Positions 25,324 to 32,631 of a DNA stretch of 64,000 nucleotides are shown piece by piece. The position numbers and the translations under genes are program-made. How positions within the stretch are numbered: the stretch's first letter is position 1; every line of letters begins with the position of its first letter. The stretch covers positions 29,842-93,841 of the forward strand of contig NZ_JAGGOZ010000017.1 in NCBI RefSeq assembly GCF_018614075.1, written 5' to 3'. Origin of the DNA: Streptomyces sp. ISL-94 (lineage in GTDB: Bacteria; Actinomycetota; Actinomycetes; Streptomycetales; Streptomycetaceae). The notes under the pieces were generated by a model, which did no database searches, was not told where the DNA came from, and saw nothing but the letters and a program-made list of their open reading frames with translations.

Positions 25324-27110
25324 GCGGCATGGGCGGGGCGGGCACGGCGGTACCGGCAGGCGCGCGCGAGCGCTGGGTGAGCACCGGCGGGGTCGAGCTG
25401 TGCGTCGTCGAACTCGGCGAGGCGGACCGGCCGACCGTGCTGTTGGTGCACGGCTATCCGGACAGCAAGGAGGTCTGGTCCGAGGTCGCCGAGCGGCTGG
25501 CGGAGCGCTTCCACGTGGTGCTCTACGACGTACGCGGCCACGGGCGCTCGACCGCTCCGCGGCCGCTGCGCGGCGGCTTCACGCTCGAGAAGCTGACCGA
25601 CGACTTCCTGGCCGTGGCGGACGCGGTCAGCCCGGACCGGCCGGTGCACCTGGTCGGGCACGACTGGGGCTCCGTACAGGGCTGGGAGTTCGCCACCGTC
25701 GCCCGCACCGAGGGACGGATCGCCTCCTTCACCTCGATGTCGGGGCCCTCCCTGGACCACTTCGGGCACTGGATCAAGAAGCGGATGGCGCGGCCCACCC
25801 CGCGCCGGGCCGCGCAGCTGCTGAGCCAGGGCGCCAAGTCCTGGTACGTCTACCTGCTGCACACACCCGTGCTGCCGGAGCTCGCATGGCGCGGGCCGCT
25901 CGGCAAGCGGTGGCCCGCGATCCTCCAACGCGTCGAGAAGGTTCCGGCCGGCTCCTACCCGACGGCCTCCCTGCCGTCGGACGCGGCGCACGGCGCCTGG
26001 CTCTACCGCGACAACGTGCGGCCCCGCCTGCGCCGGCCGCGCGCCGACGCCTACGCCCACGTACCCGTGCAGCTGATCACCCCGACCGAAGACGCCTTCC
26101 TGTCCGAGCGGCTCTACGACGAGCTGGAGCTGTGGGCCCCCGATCTGGTACGCCGCACGCTGCCCGCCAAGCACTGGGTGCCGCGGACCCGGCCCGACCA
26201 GCTGGCCGCCTGGATCGGCGAGTTCGTCACCGCCCGGGAGGAACCGGCCACCTGGGCACCGGAGCAGAAGGCTCCGGGCCGGTACGCCGACCGCTTCGGC
26301 GGTCAGCTGGTGCTGGTCACCGGCGCGGCCAGCGGCATCGGCCGGGCCACCGCCTTCGCGTTCGCCGAGGCCGGGGCCCGGGTGGTGGCCGTGGACCGGG
26401 ACGCGGAGGGCGCGGCGCGCACGGCCGACATGGCCCGCTTGGTCGGCGCGCCCGAGGCCTGGGGCGAGTGCGTGGACGTCAGCGACGAGCAGGCGATGGA
26501 GAAGCTCGCCGCGAAGGTCGCCGCCGAGTACGGGATCGTGGACGTCCTGGTCAACAACGCCGGGATCGGCCTGTCCGGGGCCTTCCTCGACACCACCGCC
26601 GAGGACTGGAAGAAGGTCCTCGACGTCAACCTGTGGGGTGTCATCCACGGCTGCCGGATCTTCGGGAAGCAGATGGCGGAGCGCGGCCAGGGCGGGCACA
26701 TCGTCAACACCGCCTCCGCCGCCGCCTACCTTCCCTCCAAGACCCTGCCCGCCTACAGCACCTCGAAGGCCGCGGTGCTGATGCTGTCGGAGTGCCTGCG
26801 CGCGGAACTGGCCTCGAAGTCGATCGGCGTCTCCGCGATCTGCCCCGGCATCGTGAACACCAACATCACCACCACCTCGCGCTTCGCCGGGGTGGACGAG
26901 GCCGAGGAGAAGCGCCGCCAGGAGCGCTCCTCGCGGCTGTACGGGCTGCGCAACTTCCCGCCGGAGAAGGTCGCCGACGCGATCCTGCGGGCCGTGGTGC
27001 GCAACGAGGCCGTGGTGCCGGTGACACCGGAGTCCAAGGGCGCCCTGTGGATGTCCCGCTTCGCGCCGCGCACCCTGCGGCGCCTCGCGAAGCTGGAGCC
27101 CAGGCTGTGA
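25320..27110 (+). CDS. alpha/beta-hydrolase fused to short-chain dehydrogenase
   Basis: A 596-residue two-enzyme fusion. Residues 1-305 are an alpha/beta hydrolase: oxyanion HGYPDS (H44), nucleophile elbow GHDWGS with Asp115, which points to epoxide-hydrolase or dehalogenase chemistry rather than Ser esterase, and His285 in KHWVPRTRPDQ. Residues 325-596 are an SDR: cofactor loop TGAASGIG (334-341), NNAGIG, and catalytic Ser466, Tyr479, Lys483 (AYSTSK). It overlaps the M24 gene upstream and the PF10118 gene downstream by four bases each. Hydrolysis then oxidation of one lipophilic substrate is a reasonable inference. Confidence 0.92.
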   Translation: MSGMGGAGTAVPAGARERWVSTGGVELCVVELGEADRPTVLLVHGYPDSKEVWSEVAERLAERFHVVLYDVRGHGRSTAPRPLRGGFTLEKLTDDFLAVADAVSPDRPVHLVGHDWGSVQGWEFATVARTEGRIASFTSMSGPSLDHFGHWIKKRMARPTPRRAAQLLSQGAKSWYVYLLHTPVLPELAWRGPLGKRWPAILQRVEKVPAGSYPTASLPSDAAHGAWLYRDNVRPRLRRPRADAYAHVPVQLITPTEDAFLSERLYDELELWAPDLVRRTLPAKHWVPRTRPDQLAAWIGEFVTAREEPATWAPEQKAPGRYADRFGGQLVLVTGAASGIGRATAFAFAEAGARVVAVDRDAEGAARTADMARLVGAPEAWGECVDVSDEQAMEKLAAKVAAEYGIVDVLVNNAGIGLSGAFLDTTAEDWKKVLDVNLWGVIHGCRIFGKQMAERGQGGHIVNTASAAAYLPSKTLPAYSTSKAAVLMLSECLRAELASKSIGVSAICPGIVNTNITTTSRFAGVDEAEEKRRQERSSRLYGLRNFPPEKVADAILRAVVRNEAVVPVTPESKGALWMSRFAPRTLRRLAKLEPRL

Positions 27111-28048
27111 ACGGGACCGGGACCGGGGCCGACAGCGACACCGGGACCGGGACCTCGTACGTGATCAGCCCGCGCCGGGTGGCCTTCGACTGGAAGACCA
27201 CCCCGCTGCACTGGATACCCGGCGAGCCCACCGCCACCCACGTCATCAACGTGCTGCACCTGCTGCTGCCCGCCGGGGAGCGGTGGTTCGTCAAGGTCTT
27301 CAAGGAGGGCCTGCCGCTGGTCACCGACCCCGAGCTGCGCAAGGACGTCAAGGGGTTCATGGGCCAGGAGGCCACGCACAGCGTGCAGCACTCCTACGTA
27401 CTGGACCACCTGGCCGAGCAGCGGCTGCCGACGGAGGCGTACACGCAGCACGTGGACTTCCTCTTCGAGAAGCTGCTCGGGGAGACCCCGCCCTTCGGGG
27501 CGCCCGTCCCGGCCCGGGAATGGCTGCGCTTCCGGCTCGCGCTGGTCGCCGCCATCGAGCAGTTCACGGCGGTCCTCGGAGACTGGGTGCTGCGCGCCGA
27601 GGGGCTCGACCGGGCCGGAGCGGACGAGATCATGCTGGACCTGCTGCGCTGGCACGGCGCGGAGGAGGTGGAGCACCGCTCCGTCGCCTTCGACATGTAC
27701 CAGCACTGCGGGGGAGCGGGCCTGCCCCGGTACGCGCGGCGCATCGAGGGGATGGTGGTGGTCGCGCCCGTACTGGCCTGGCTGTGGGTGTGGGGGGCCT
27801 CGTACCTCATACGCAACGACCCGGAACTGGGCGGCCGGCCGCGCTATACGCTCCGCGCTCACAACCGGGCGGTGGCCAAGGGCCTGCTGCCCACGTGGAG
27901 AGAGCTCGGCACGGCCATACCCCGCTACTTCCGGCGGTCGTACCATCCCTCGCAGGAGGGCTCGCTGCGCAGGGCGGTCGAGTACCTTGCGGCTTCACCT
28001 GCCGCCCGGGCCGCGGCGGCCGCGGTCGGCCGAGCCGCGATGTCGTAG
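27107..28048 (+). CDS. predicted metal-dependent hydrolase (PF10118 type)
   Basis: A 313-residue helical protein of the PF10118 family. Two ExxH motifs, E88-x-x-H91 (GQEATHSVQH) and E187-x-x-H190 (GAEEVEHRSVAFD), plus E151, look like a ferritin-type diiron site, so an oxygenase or hydrolase on a hydrophobic substrate is possible. One hydrophobic segment (VVVAPVLAWLWVWGASYLI, about 226-244) may anchor it. The N-terminal TGTGADSDTGTGTS is encoded by GGGACC repeats and is probably disordered. GTG 27107 overlaps the stop of the fusion gene. It is followed 10 bases later by the MerR regulator. Confidence 0.85.
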   Translation: MNGTGTGADSDTGTGTSYVISPRRVAFDWKTTPLHWIPGEPTATHVINVLHLLLPAGERWFVKVFKEGLPLVTDPELRKDVKGFMGQEATHSVQHSYVLDHLAEQRLPTEAYTQHVDFLFEKLLGETPPFGAPVPAREWLRFRLALVAAIEQFTAVLGDWVLRAEGLDRAGADEIMLDLLRWHGAEEVEHRSVAFDMYQHCGGAGLPRYARRIEGMVVVAPVLAWLWVWGASYLIRNDPELGGRPRYTLRAHNRAVAKGLLPTWRELGTAIPRYFRRSYHPSQEGSLRRAVEYLAASPAARAAAAAVGRAAMS

Positions 28049-28058
28049 GGAGCCGGGA

Positions 28059-28973
28059 TTGTCCGATCAGGCGGTAGCCGAGTACCGGATCGAGGATCTG
28101 GCGCACCACAGCGGGGCTACGGTGCGCACGATCCGTGCGTACCAGGACCGCGGTCTGCTGCCGAAGCCGGAGCGGCGCGGCCGCTCCAACGTCTACCGGG
28201 ACACGCACCTGGCGCGGCTGCGCCAGATCGCGGACCTGCTGGACCGCGGCTACACACTGGCCTCCATCAAGGAGCTGCTGGAGGCCTGGGACGCGGGGCG
28301 CGGGCTGGGCGGTGTTCTGGGGCTGGTCGCCGAGGTGCACGGGCCGTGGACCGACGAGGAGGCGGCCCGGATCAGCCGGGAGGAGCTGAACGACCGCTTC
28401 GGCGGCCGGCCCGACGACGAAGCGGTGGACGAGGCGTGCGAGCTCGGGGTGCTGGAACGGATCCCGGGCCGTCCGGACCAGTTCCTCGTGCCCTCGCCGC
28501 AGGAGCTGGCCGTGGCCGCCGAGCTGTACGCGGCGGGCGTGCCGCTGTCGGCGATCACGGGTCATCTGCGGGAACTGCGCGGGCAGGTGGAGCACATCGC
28601 CTCGCGGTTCCTGGAGTTCACCACCGAGCACGTCTTCGCGCGCTACCTCGGGCACGTGCCGCCGACCGACGCGGACGCGGCGGAGGCGGCGACGATGGTG
28701 CGGAGGCTGCGGCCGCTGGCCCAGCAGACCGTGGACGCGGAGCTGGCGCGGGCGATGCGGCTGTTCGCGACCCGGCACCTGCAGCGGCACCTGGGGGCGG
28801 CCGGGGCGCCGCAGCCGTCGGGGCCGTCCCCGGTGGCGCTGCCGGCCGGGACGGTACGGGCGGTGCAGGACCTCGTCGGTGCCGATCACGTGGCGGAGTT
28901 CATCCGGGCCGCGACGGAGCGGGAGCTGCAGGCTCGGACGATGAACGATCTGGCCCGCCGGGGCGAGCGGTAG
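28059..28973 (+). CDS. MerR-family transcriptional regulator
   Basis: A 304-residue regulator starting with TTG 28059, preceded by GGGAG. The N-terminal winged HTH YRIEDLAHHSGATVRTIRAYQDRGLLPKPERRGRSNVY is typical, with helix HLARLRQIADLLDRGYTLASIKELLEAW. The C-terminal 200 residues are long for the family and helical, with no Cys metal site, suggesting an organic ligand. As last gene of the M24-SDR-PF10118 run it probably senses the pathway's substrate or product and controls the operon. No spaced operator typical of MerR was found upstream of 24466. Confidence 0.88.
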   Translation: MSDQAVAEYRIEDLAHHSGATVRTIRAYQDRGLLPKPERRGRSNVYRDTHLARLRQIADLLDRGYTLASIKELLEAWDAGRGLGGVLGLVAEVHGPWTDEEAARISREELNDRFGGRPDDEAVDEACELGVLERIPGRPDQFLVPSPQELAVAAELYAAGVPLSAITGHLRELRGQVEHIASRFLEFTTEHVFARYLGHVPPTDADAAEAATMVRRLRPLAQQTVDAELARAMRLFATRHLQRHLGAAGAPQPSGPSPVALPAGTVRAVQDLVGADHVAEFIRAATERELQARTMNDLARRGER

Positions 28974-29051
28974 TCCACAGGGCGGATCCCACGTTTGTCG
29001 TCAAAACCCGCCCAAACGGCTGTGGACAAGTCCCGTTTGCCTGTGGGCAAC
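28971..29051. promoter_or_regulatory. small DnaA-box group
   Basis: A perfect box TGTGGACAA (29021-29029, minus orientation), with one-mismatch copies TAGTCCACA (28971-28979) overlapping the MerR stop and TGTGGGCAA (29043-29051). The boxes sit between convergent genes, where a promoter role is unlikely. Confidence 0.5.
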
Positions 29052-29063
29052 GAGGGCGCCGTC

Positions 29064-29897
29064 TCAACCGATGGTCTCGTAGGCCGCCTTGTCGGGGACG
29101 GGCAGAGCCTCCGACACGGGCTCCGGGGCGGGCACTGGTATGGCTTCCGGCACGGCCTCCGGGTACGCATCCGCCGAAGCCTTCTCCGGGGACCGGGCGG
29201 TCCCGTACAGCAGGCCGGCGAGGGCCAGGCCGAGGATCCCGCCGAGCAGCTGGGCGCCGACGAAGCCGGGAAGCGACTGCGGGGCGATACCGGTGAAGGA
29301 GTCGCTGAAGCTGCGCCCGATCGTGCCGGCCGGGTTGGCGAAGGAGCCTGACGAGGTGAACCAGATCGCGGCGGCGATGTAGGCGGCGACCGCGGCCGGG
29401 ATCAGCCGCGGTCGCCCGGTCCGCCCCAGGCCCTGGATGACGAGGACGAGGCCGGCGGTGGCGACGACCTCGCCGATGAGCAGGTGGCCGCCGTCCCGGA
29501 CCTGGGTGGCGAAGGTGCCCGGGACCCGGCCGAACATGGCCTCGGCCAGGACGGCGCCGCCGATGGCTCCGGCCGTCTGGGCGGTCGCGTAGACCAGCGC
29601 CTCCCGGCCGGCGAGCCCCTCGCCGCCGGTGCGCCGGGACCACCAGGCGGTCAGGGTGACCACCGGGTTGAGGTGGGCGCCGGACAGCGGCCCGAACAGG
29701 GTGATGATCAGTCCGAGGCCGATGGCCGAGGCCAGCGAGTTGGCGATCAGCGCGACGCCGGTGTCGCGGCTCAGCTCGGAGGCCTGGATTCCGGAGCCGA
29801 TCACGACCACGAGGAGGCCGGCGGTCCCGATCAGTTCGGCAGCCGCACGGCGTGGCAGAGCAGCCGCACGGCGTGGCAGAGAGGTATGGGCTGTCAT
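29064..29897 (-). CDS. MIP-family channel (aquaporin/glycerol facilitator-like)
   Basis: A 277-residue channel with six membrane helices and both half-helix signatures: GAHLNPVVT (NPV) and SFANPAGT (NPA). The body occupies about 15-235; the C-terminus is a Pro/Ala/Glu-rich tail (EAVPEAIPVPAPEPVSEALPVP). ATG 29897 follows GGGGGAG; upstream in-frame codons lack similarity. The N-terminal LPRRAAA is duplicated by an exact 21-bp tandem repeat. Water or small neutral solute transport is expected; the selectivity filter was not assigned. It diverges from kptA across 133 bases. Confidence 0.88.
   Translation of the reverse strand: MTAHTSLPRRAAALPRRAAAELIGTAGLLVVVIGSGIQASELSRDTGVALIANSLASAIGLGLIITLFGPLSGAHLNPVVTLTAWWSRRTGGEGLAGREALVYATAQTAGAIGGAVLAEAMFGRVPGTFATQVRDGGHLLIGEVVATAGLVLVIQGLGRTGRPRLIPAAVAAYIAAAIWFTSSGSFANPAGTIGRSFSDSFTGIAPQSLPGFVGAQLLGGILGLALAGLLYGTARSPEKASADAYPEAVPEAIPVPAPEPVSEALPVPDKAAYETIG
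29839..29880 (-). repeat. 21-bp perfect tandem duplication in the MIP gene
   Basis: Copies at 29839-29859 and 29860-29880 are identical and in frame, duplicating LPRRAAA in the cytoplasmic N-terminus. Identity at every base suggests a recent slippage event. Confidence 0.85.
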
Positions 29898-30018
29898 GGT
29901 TTCTCCCCCTGAAGAGAAGTGGCAGCGGAAAATGTATTCCGTATCTTGGAATGGCGATAGAGGGTGTCCACGCCGGCCGGCGCTCGGAAAATGCCTGCCG
30001 GAAGGCCACCTGACCGGG

Positions 30019-30024
30019 CACGCT
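30019..30024 (+). promoter_or_regulatory. -10-like element at leaderless spacing for kptA
   Basis: CACGCT ends six bases before ATG 30031. The hexamer is a weak -10 match, but the spacing equals that of pheA and serS. Confidence 0.3.
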
Positions 30025-30030
30025 GGGACC

Positions 30031-30570
30031 ATGGACGACAGACGCACGGTGAAGGTGTCCAAATACGTCTCGAAACACCTCCGGCATCAGCCGGAACGGA
30101 TCGGACTGGTGCTCGACCCCCACGGCTGGGTGGAGATCGGTGATCTTCTGCGCGCGGCCGCCGCCCACGGCTTCCCCTTCAGCCGCGCCGAGCTCGACCA
30201 TGTCGTCGCCGCCAACGACAAGCAGCGCTTCGCGGTCGAGGGCACCCGCATCCGGGCGAGCCAGGGCCACACCGTCGCAGTAGACCTCGATCTCCCCGAG
30301 GCCGAACCGCCCGCGTACCTCTACCACGGCACCATCGCCACCGCCCTGGACGCGATCCGCGCCGAGGGCCTGCGCCCGATGGCCCGCCACCACGTGCACC
30401 TGTCCCCCGACCGGGAGACCGCGACCCGGGTCGGCGCGCGGCGCGGCCGGCCGGTCGTCCTCGCCGTGGACGCCGGGGCGATGCGCGCCGCTGGACACGT
30501 GTTCCGGATCAGCGCCAACGGGGTGTGGCTGGCGGATGCCGTTCCGCCGGAGTTCCTTCGCTTCCAGTAG
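30031..30570 (+). CDS. kptA: RNA 2'-phosphotransferase (Tpt1/KptA)
   Basis: A 179-residue enzyme that transfers an internal RNA 2'-phosphate to NAD+, giving ADP-ribose 1'',2''-cyclic phosphate. Family blocks are complete: VSKYVSKHLRHQPERIGL (Arg-His catalytic region), GWVEIGDLL, NDKQRFAV, YHGT and HVHLSPDRETA, and a terminal ANGVWLADAVPPEFL. Bacteria lack the eukaryotic tRNA-splicing pathway that makes this substrate, so the biological role is open. It is a single gene, divergent from the MIP channel. Start ATG 30031 has no ribosome site, consistent with a leaderless message. Confidence 0.93.
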   Translation: MDDRRTVKVSKYVSKHLRHQPERIGLVLDPHGWVEIGDLLRAAAAHGFPFSRAELDHVVAANDKQRFAVEGTRIRASQGHTVAVDLDLPEAEPPAYLYHGTIATALDAIRAEGLRPMARHHVHLSPDRETATRVGARRGRPVVLAVDAGAMRAAGHVFRISANGVWLADAVPPEFLRFQ

Positions 30571-30801
30571 CCGCTTCGCCTGCACTTCTCCGGTGCTTTC
30601 CCGCCACATCACCAGTGCTTACCCTGCACGCGCCCGGCGCCCGCCCGGCAGGCGCCCGGCACGTCCCGTCCGCGGCCGGGCGCGGGAATTCACTCAGGGA
30701 TTGTCGGACCATCCCCCTAATCTGTTCCCCACTCCGGGATCTGTGAGGGGGGCACCTCGCGATCGCCGAACCATCCCCGTATGCACGCGAGGTGACGCCC
30801 C

Positions 30802-32631
30802 ATGACGTCCACACCCCACAGCTTTCAGGTAGATCTGCGCGGCCTGGTCGACCTGCTCTCCCACCACCTCTACTCCAGCCCGCGCGTCTACGTCCGCGAG
30901 CTCCTCCAGAACGCGGTGGACGCCGTCACCGCCCGTCAGAGCCTCGATCCGGCTGCGGAGATCCGCATCCGGCTGTCCGCAGCCGACGGCCGGGTGACCA
31001 TCGAGGACAGCGGCATCGGCCTGACCGCCGCCGAGGCCCACTCCCTCCTCGCCACCATCGGCCGCAGCTCCAAGCGCGGCGACGAGCACAGCCTGGAGGC
31101 CACCCGCCGGGAGTTCCTCGGCCAGTTCGGCATCGGCCTGCTCGCGTGCTTCGTCGTGGCCCGCCAGATCCGCGTCGTCACCCGCTCCGCCCGCGACCCG
31201 CAGGCCGCGCCCGTCGAATGGCTGGCCACGGACGACGGTTCGTACACTGTCCGCGAACTGCCCCACGAGGCACGCCCGGAGCCCGGCACCACCGTCGTCC
31301 TCGAAGCCCGCCCCGGCGCGGCCGAATGGGCCGTCCCGGCCAAGGTCGAGGAACTGGCCCGCGACTACGGCTCCCTGCTGCCCTACGACATCACCTTCGA
31401 CGACGGCGGCGGCGAGCCGCGCCCCGTCACCGACCGGCCCGCCGTATGGGACCGGCCCTTCCCCACGCCCACCGCCCGCCGCGTCGCCCTCGCCGGGCAC
31501 TGCTCCCAGACCTTCGGCTTCACCCCGCTCGACAGCATCGACCTCGACCTGCCGGTCGCCGGGGTGCGCGGAGTCGCGTACGTCCTCCCCGAACTGACCA
31601 GCCCCGCCCACCGAGCCGGACACCGCGTCCACCTCAAGGGCATGCTGCTGACCGACCGCGCCGACAACCTGCTGCCGGACTGGGCGTTCTTCGTCCGTGC
31701 CCTCCTCGACACGGACACGCTGCGGCCCACCGCCTCCCGCGAGAACCTGTACGACGACGAAACCCTGTCCGCCGTACGGGAGGCCCTCGGCGCCCGCGTC
31801 CGGAGCTGGCTCGCCGAGCTGGCGGCGAGCGAGCCGGAGCGGCTGGCCGCCTTCCTGCGCGTCCACCACCTCGGAGTGAAGTCCATGGCCCGGCACGACT
31901 CCGAGCTGCTCGGACTGATGCTGCCCTGGCTGCCGTTCGAGACCAGCGACGGCCCGATGAGCCTGGAGGAGTTCACGGCCGCCCACACGGACGTCCACTT
32001 CACGCGCACGGTCGAGGAGTTCCGGCAGATCGCGCCGATCGCAGCCGCCCACGGTCTCGGCGTCATCAACGCCAGTTACACCTACGACGCGGACCTGCTG
32101 GCCCTGCTGCCCTCCGTACGGCCCGATCTGAAGGTCACCAAGCTCGACGCCGGAGCCGTCACCGAGCGGCTCGACCCGGTGCCCACCGCCGCGGAACTGG
32201 AACTCGCCCCCTTCCTCGCCACCGCACGCACCCGCCTGGAACCCCAGGGCTGCGATGTGGTGCTGCGCGCCTTCCAGCCCGTCGCCGTCCCCGCGCTCTA
32301 CCTCGACGACCGCCAGGCCCGGCAGGAGCGGGACCGGACCGCCGCGCTGGAGAGCGCCGACTCCCTGTGGAGCGGCATCCTCGGCGCGCTGCGCGGCTCG
32401 GCGCCGCGCGCCCGCCTGGTCCTCAACCACAACAACCCGCTGATCCGACGGATCGCGGGGCTCCCCGACGAGGCGCTGACCGGCACCGCCGTCGAATCGC
32501 TGTACGCGCAGGCCCTGCTGATGTCCCAGCGGCCGCTGCGCCCCGCCGACTCCACACTGCTCAACCGGGCCTTCCTCGGGCTCCTGGAATGGGCGACCCA
32601 CCCCACCGAGGCCCAGGAGGACCGGAAGTGA
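30802..32631 (+). CDS. Hsp90-family ATPase chaperone (HtpG-like)
   Basis: A 609-residue divergent Hsp90. The N-terminal GHKL domain has YSSPRVYVRELLQNAVDA (catalytic Glu33, Mg-binding Asn37), IEDSGIGLTAAEAHSLL and FLGQFGIGLLACFVVA. The middle domain keeps TLRPTASRENLYDD, containing the Arg that contacts ATP gamma-phosphate in HtpG. Length is near E. coli HtpG (624), but the C-terminal third is weakly conserved and lacks MEEVD. The message is preceded by 231 bases holding two similar ACCATCCCC segments. The next gene, a 1007-residue TPR protein, overlaps by four bases, an Hsp90/TPR pairing reminiscent of eukaryotic co-chaperones. Confidence 0.92.
   Translation: MTSTPHSFQVDLRGLVDLLSHHLYSSPRVYVRELLQNAVDAVTARQSLDPAAEIRIRLSAADGRVTIEDSGIGLTAAEAHSLLATIGRSSKRGDEHSLEATRREFLGQFGIGLLACFVVARQIRVVTRSARDPQAAPVEWLATDDGSYTVRELPHEARPEPGTTVVLEARPGAAEWAVPAKVEELARDYGSLLPYDITFDDGGGEPRPVTDRPAVWDRPFPTPTARRVALAGHCSQTFGFTPLDSIDLDLPVAGVRGVAYVLPELTSPAHRAGHRVHLKGMLLTDRADNLLPDWAFFVRALLDTDTLRPTASRENLYDDETLSAVREALGARVRSWLAELAASEPERLAAFLRVHHLGVKSMARHDSELLGLMLPWLPFETSDGPMSLEEFTAAHTDVHFTRTVEEFRQIAPIAAAHGLGVINASYTYDADLLALLPSVRPDLKVTKLDAGAVTERLDPVPTAAELELAPFLATARTRLEPQGCDVVLRAFQPVAVPALYLDDRQARQERDRTAALESADSLWSGILGALRGSAPRARLVLNHNNPLIRRIAGLPDEALTGTAVESLYAQALLMSQRPLRPADSTLLNRAFLGLLEWATHPTEAQEDRK

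Noticed and set aside
30792..32627. A very long plus-strand reading frame continuing upstream of the TPR gene through the whole Hsp90 gene
   Set aside because: It is the +1 shadow of the Hsp90 gene: Arg/Pro-rich, without domain similarity, and produced by third-position GC bias. The TPR protein starts at the GTG overlapping the Hsp90 stop.
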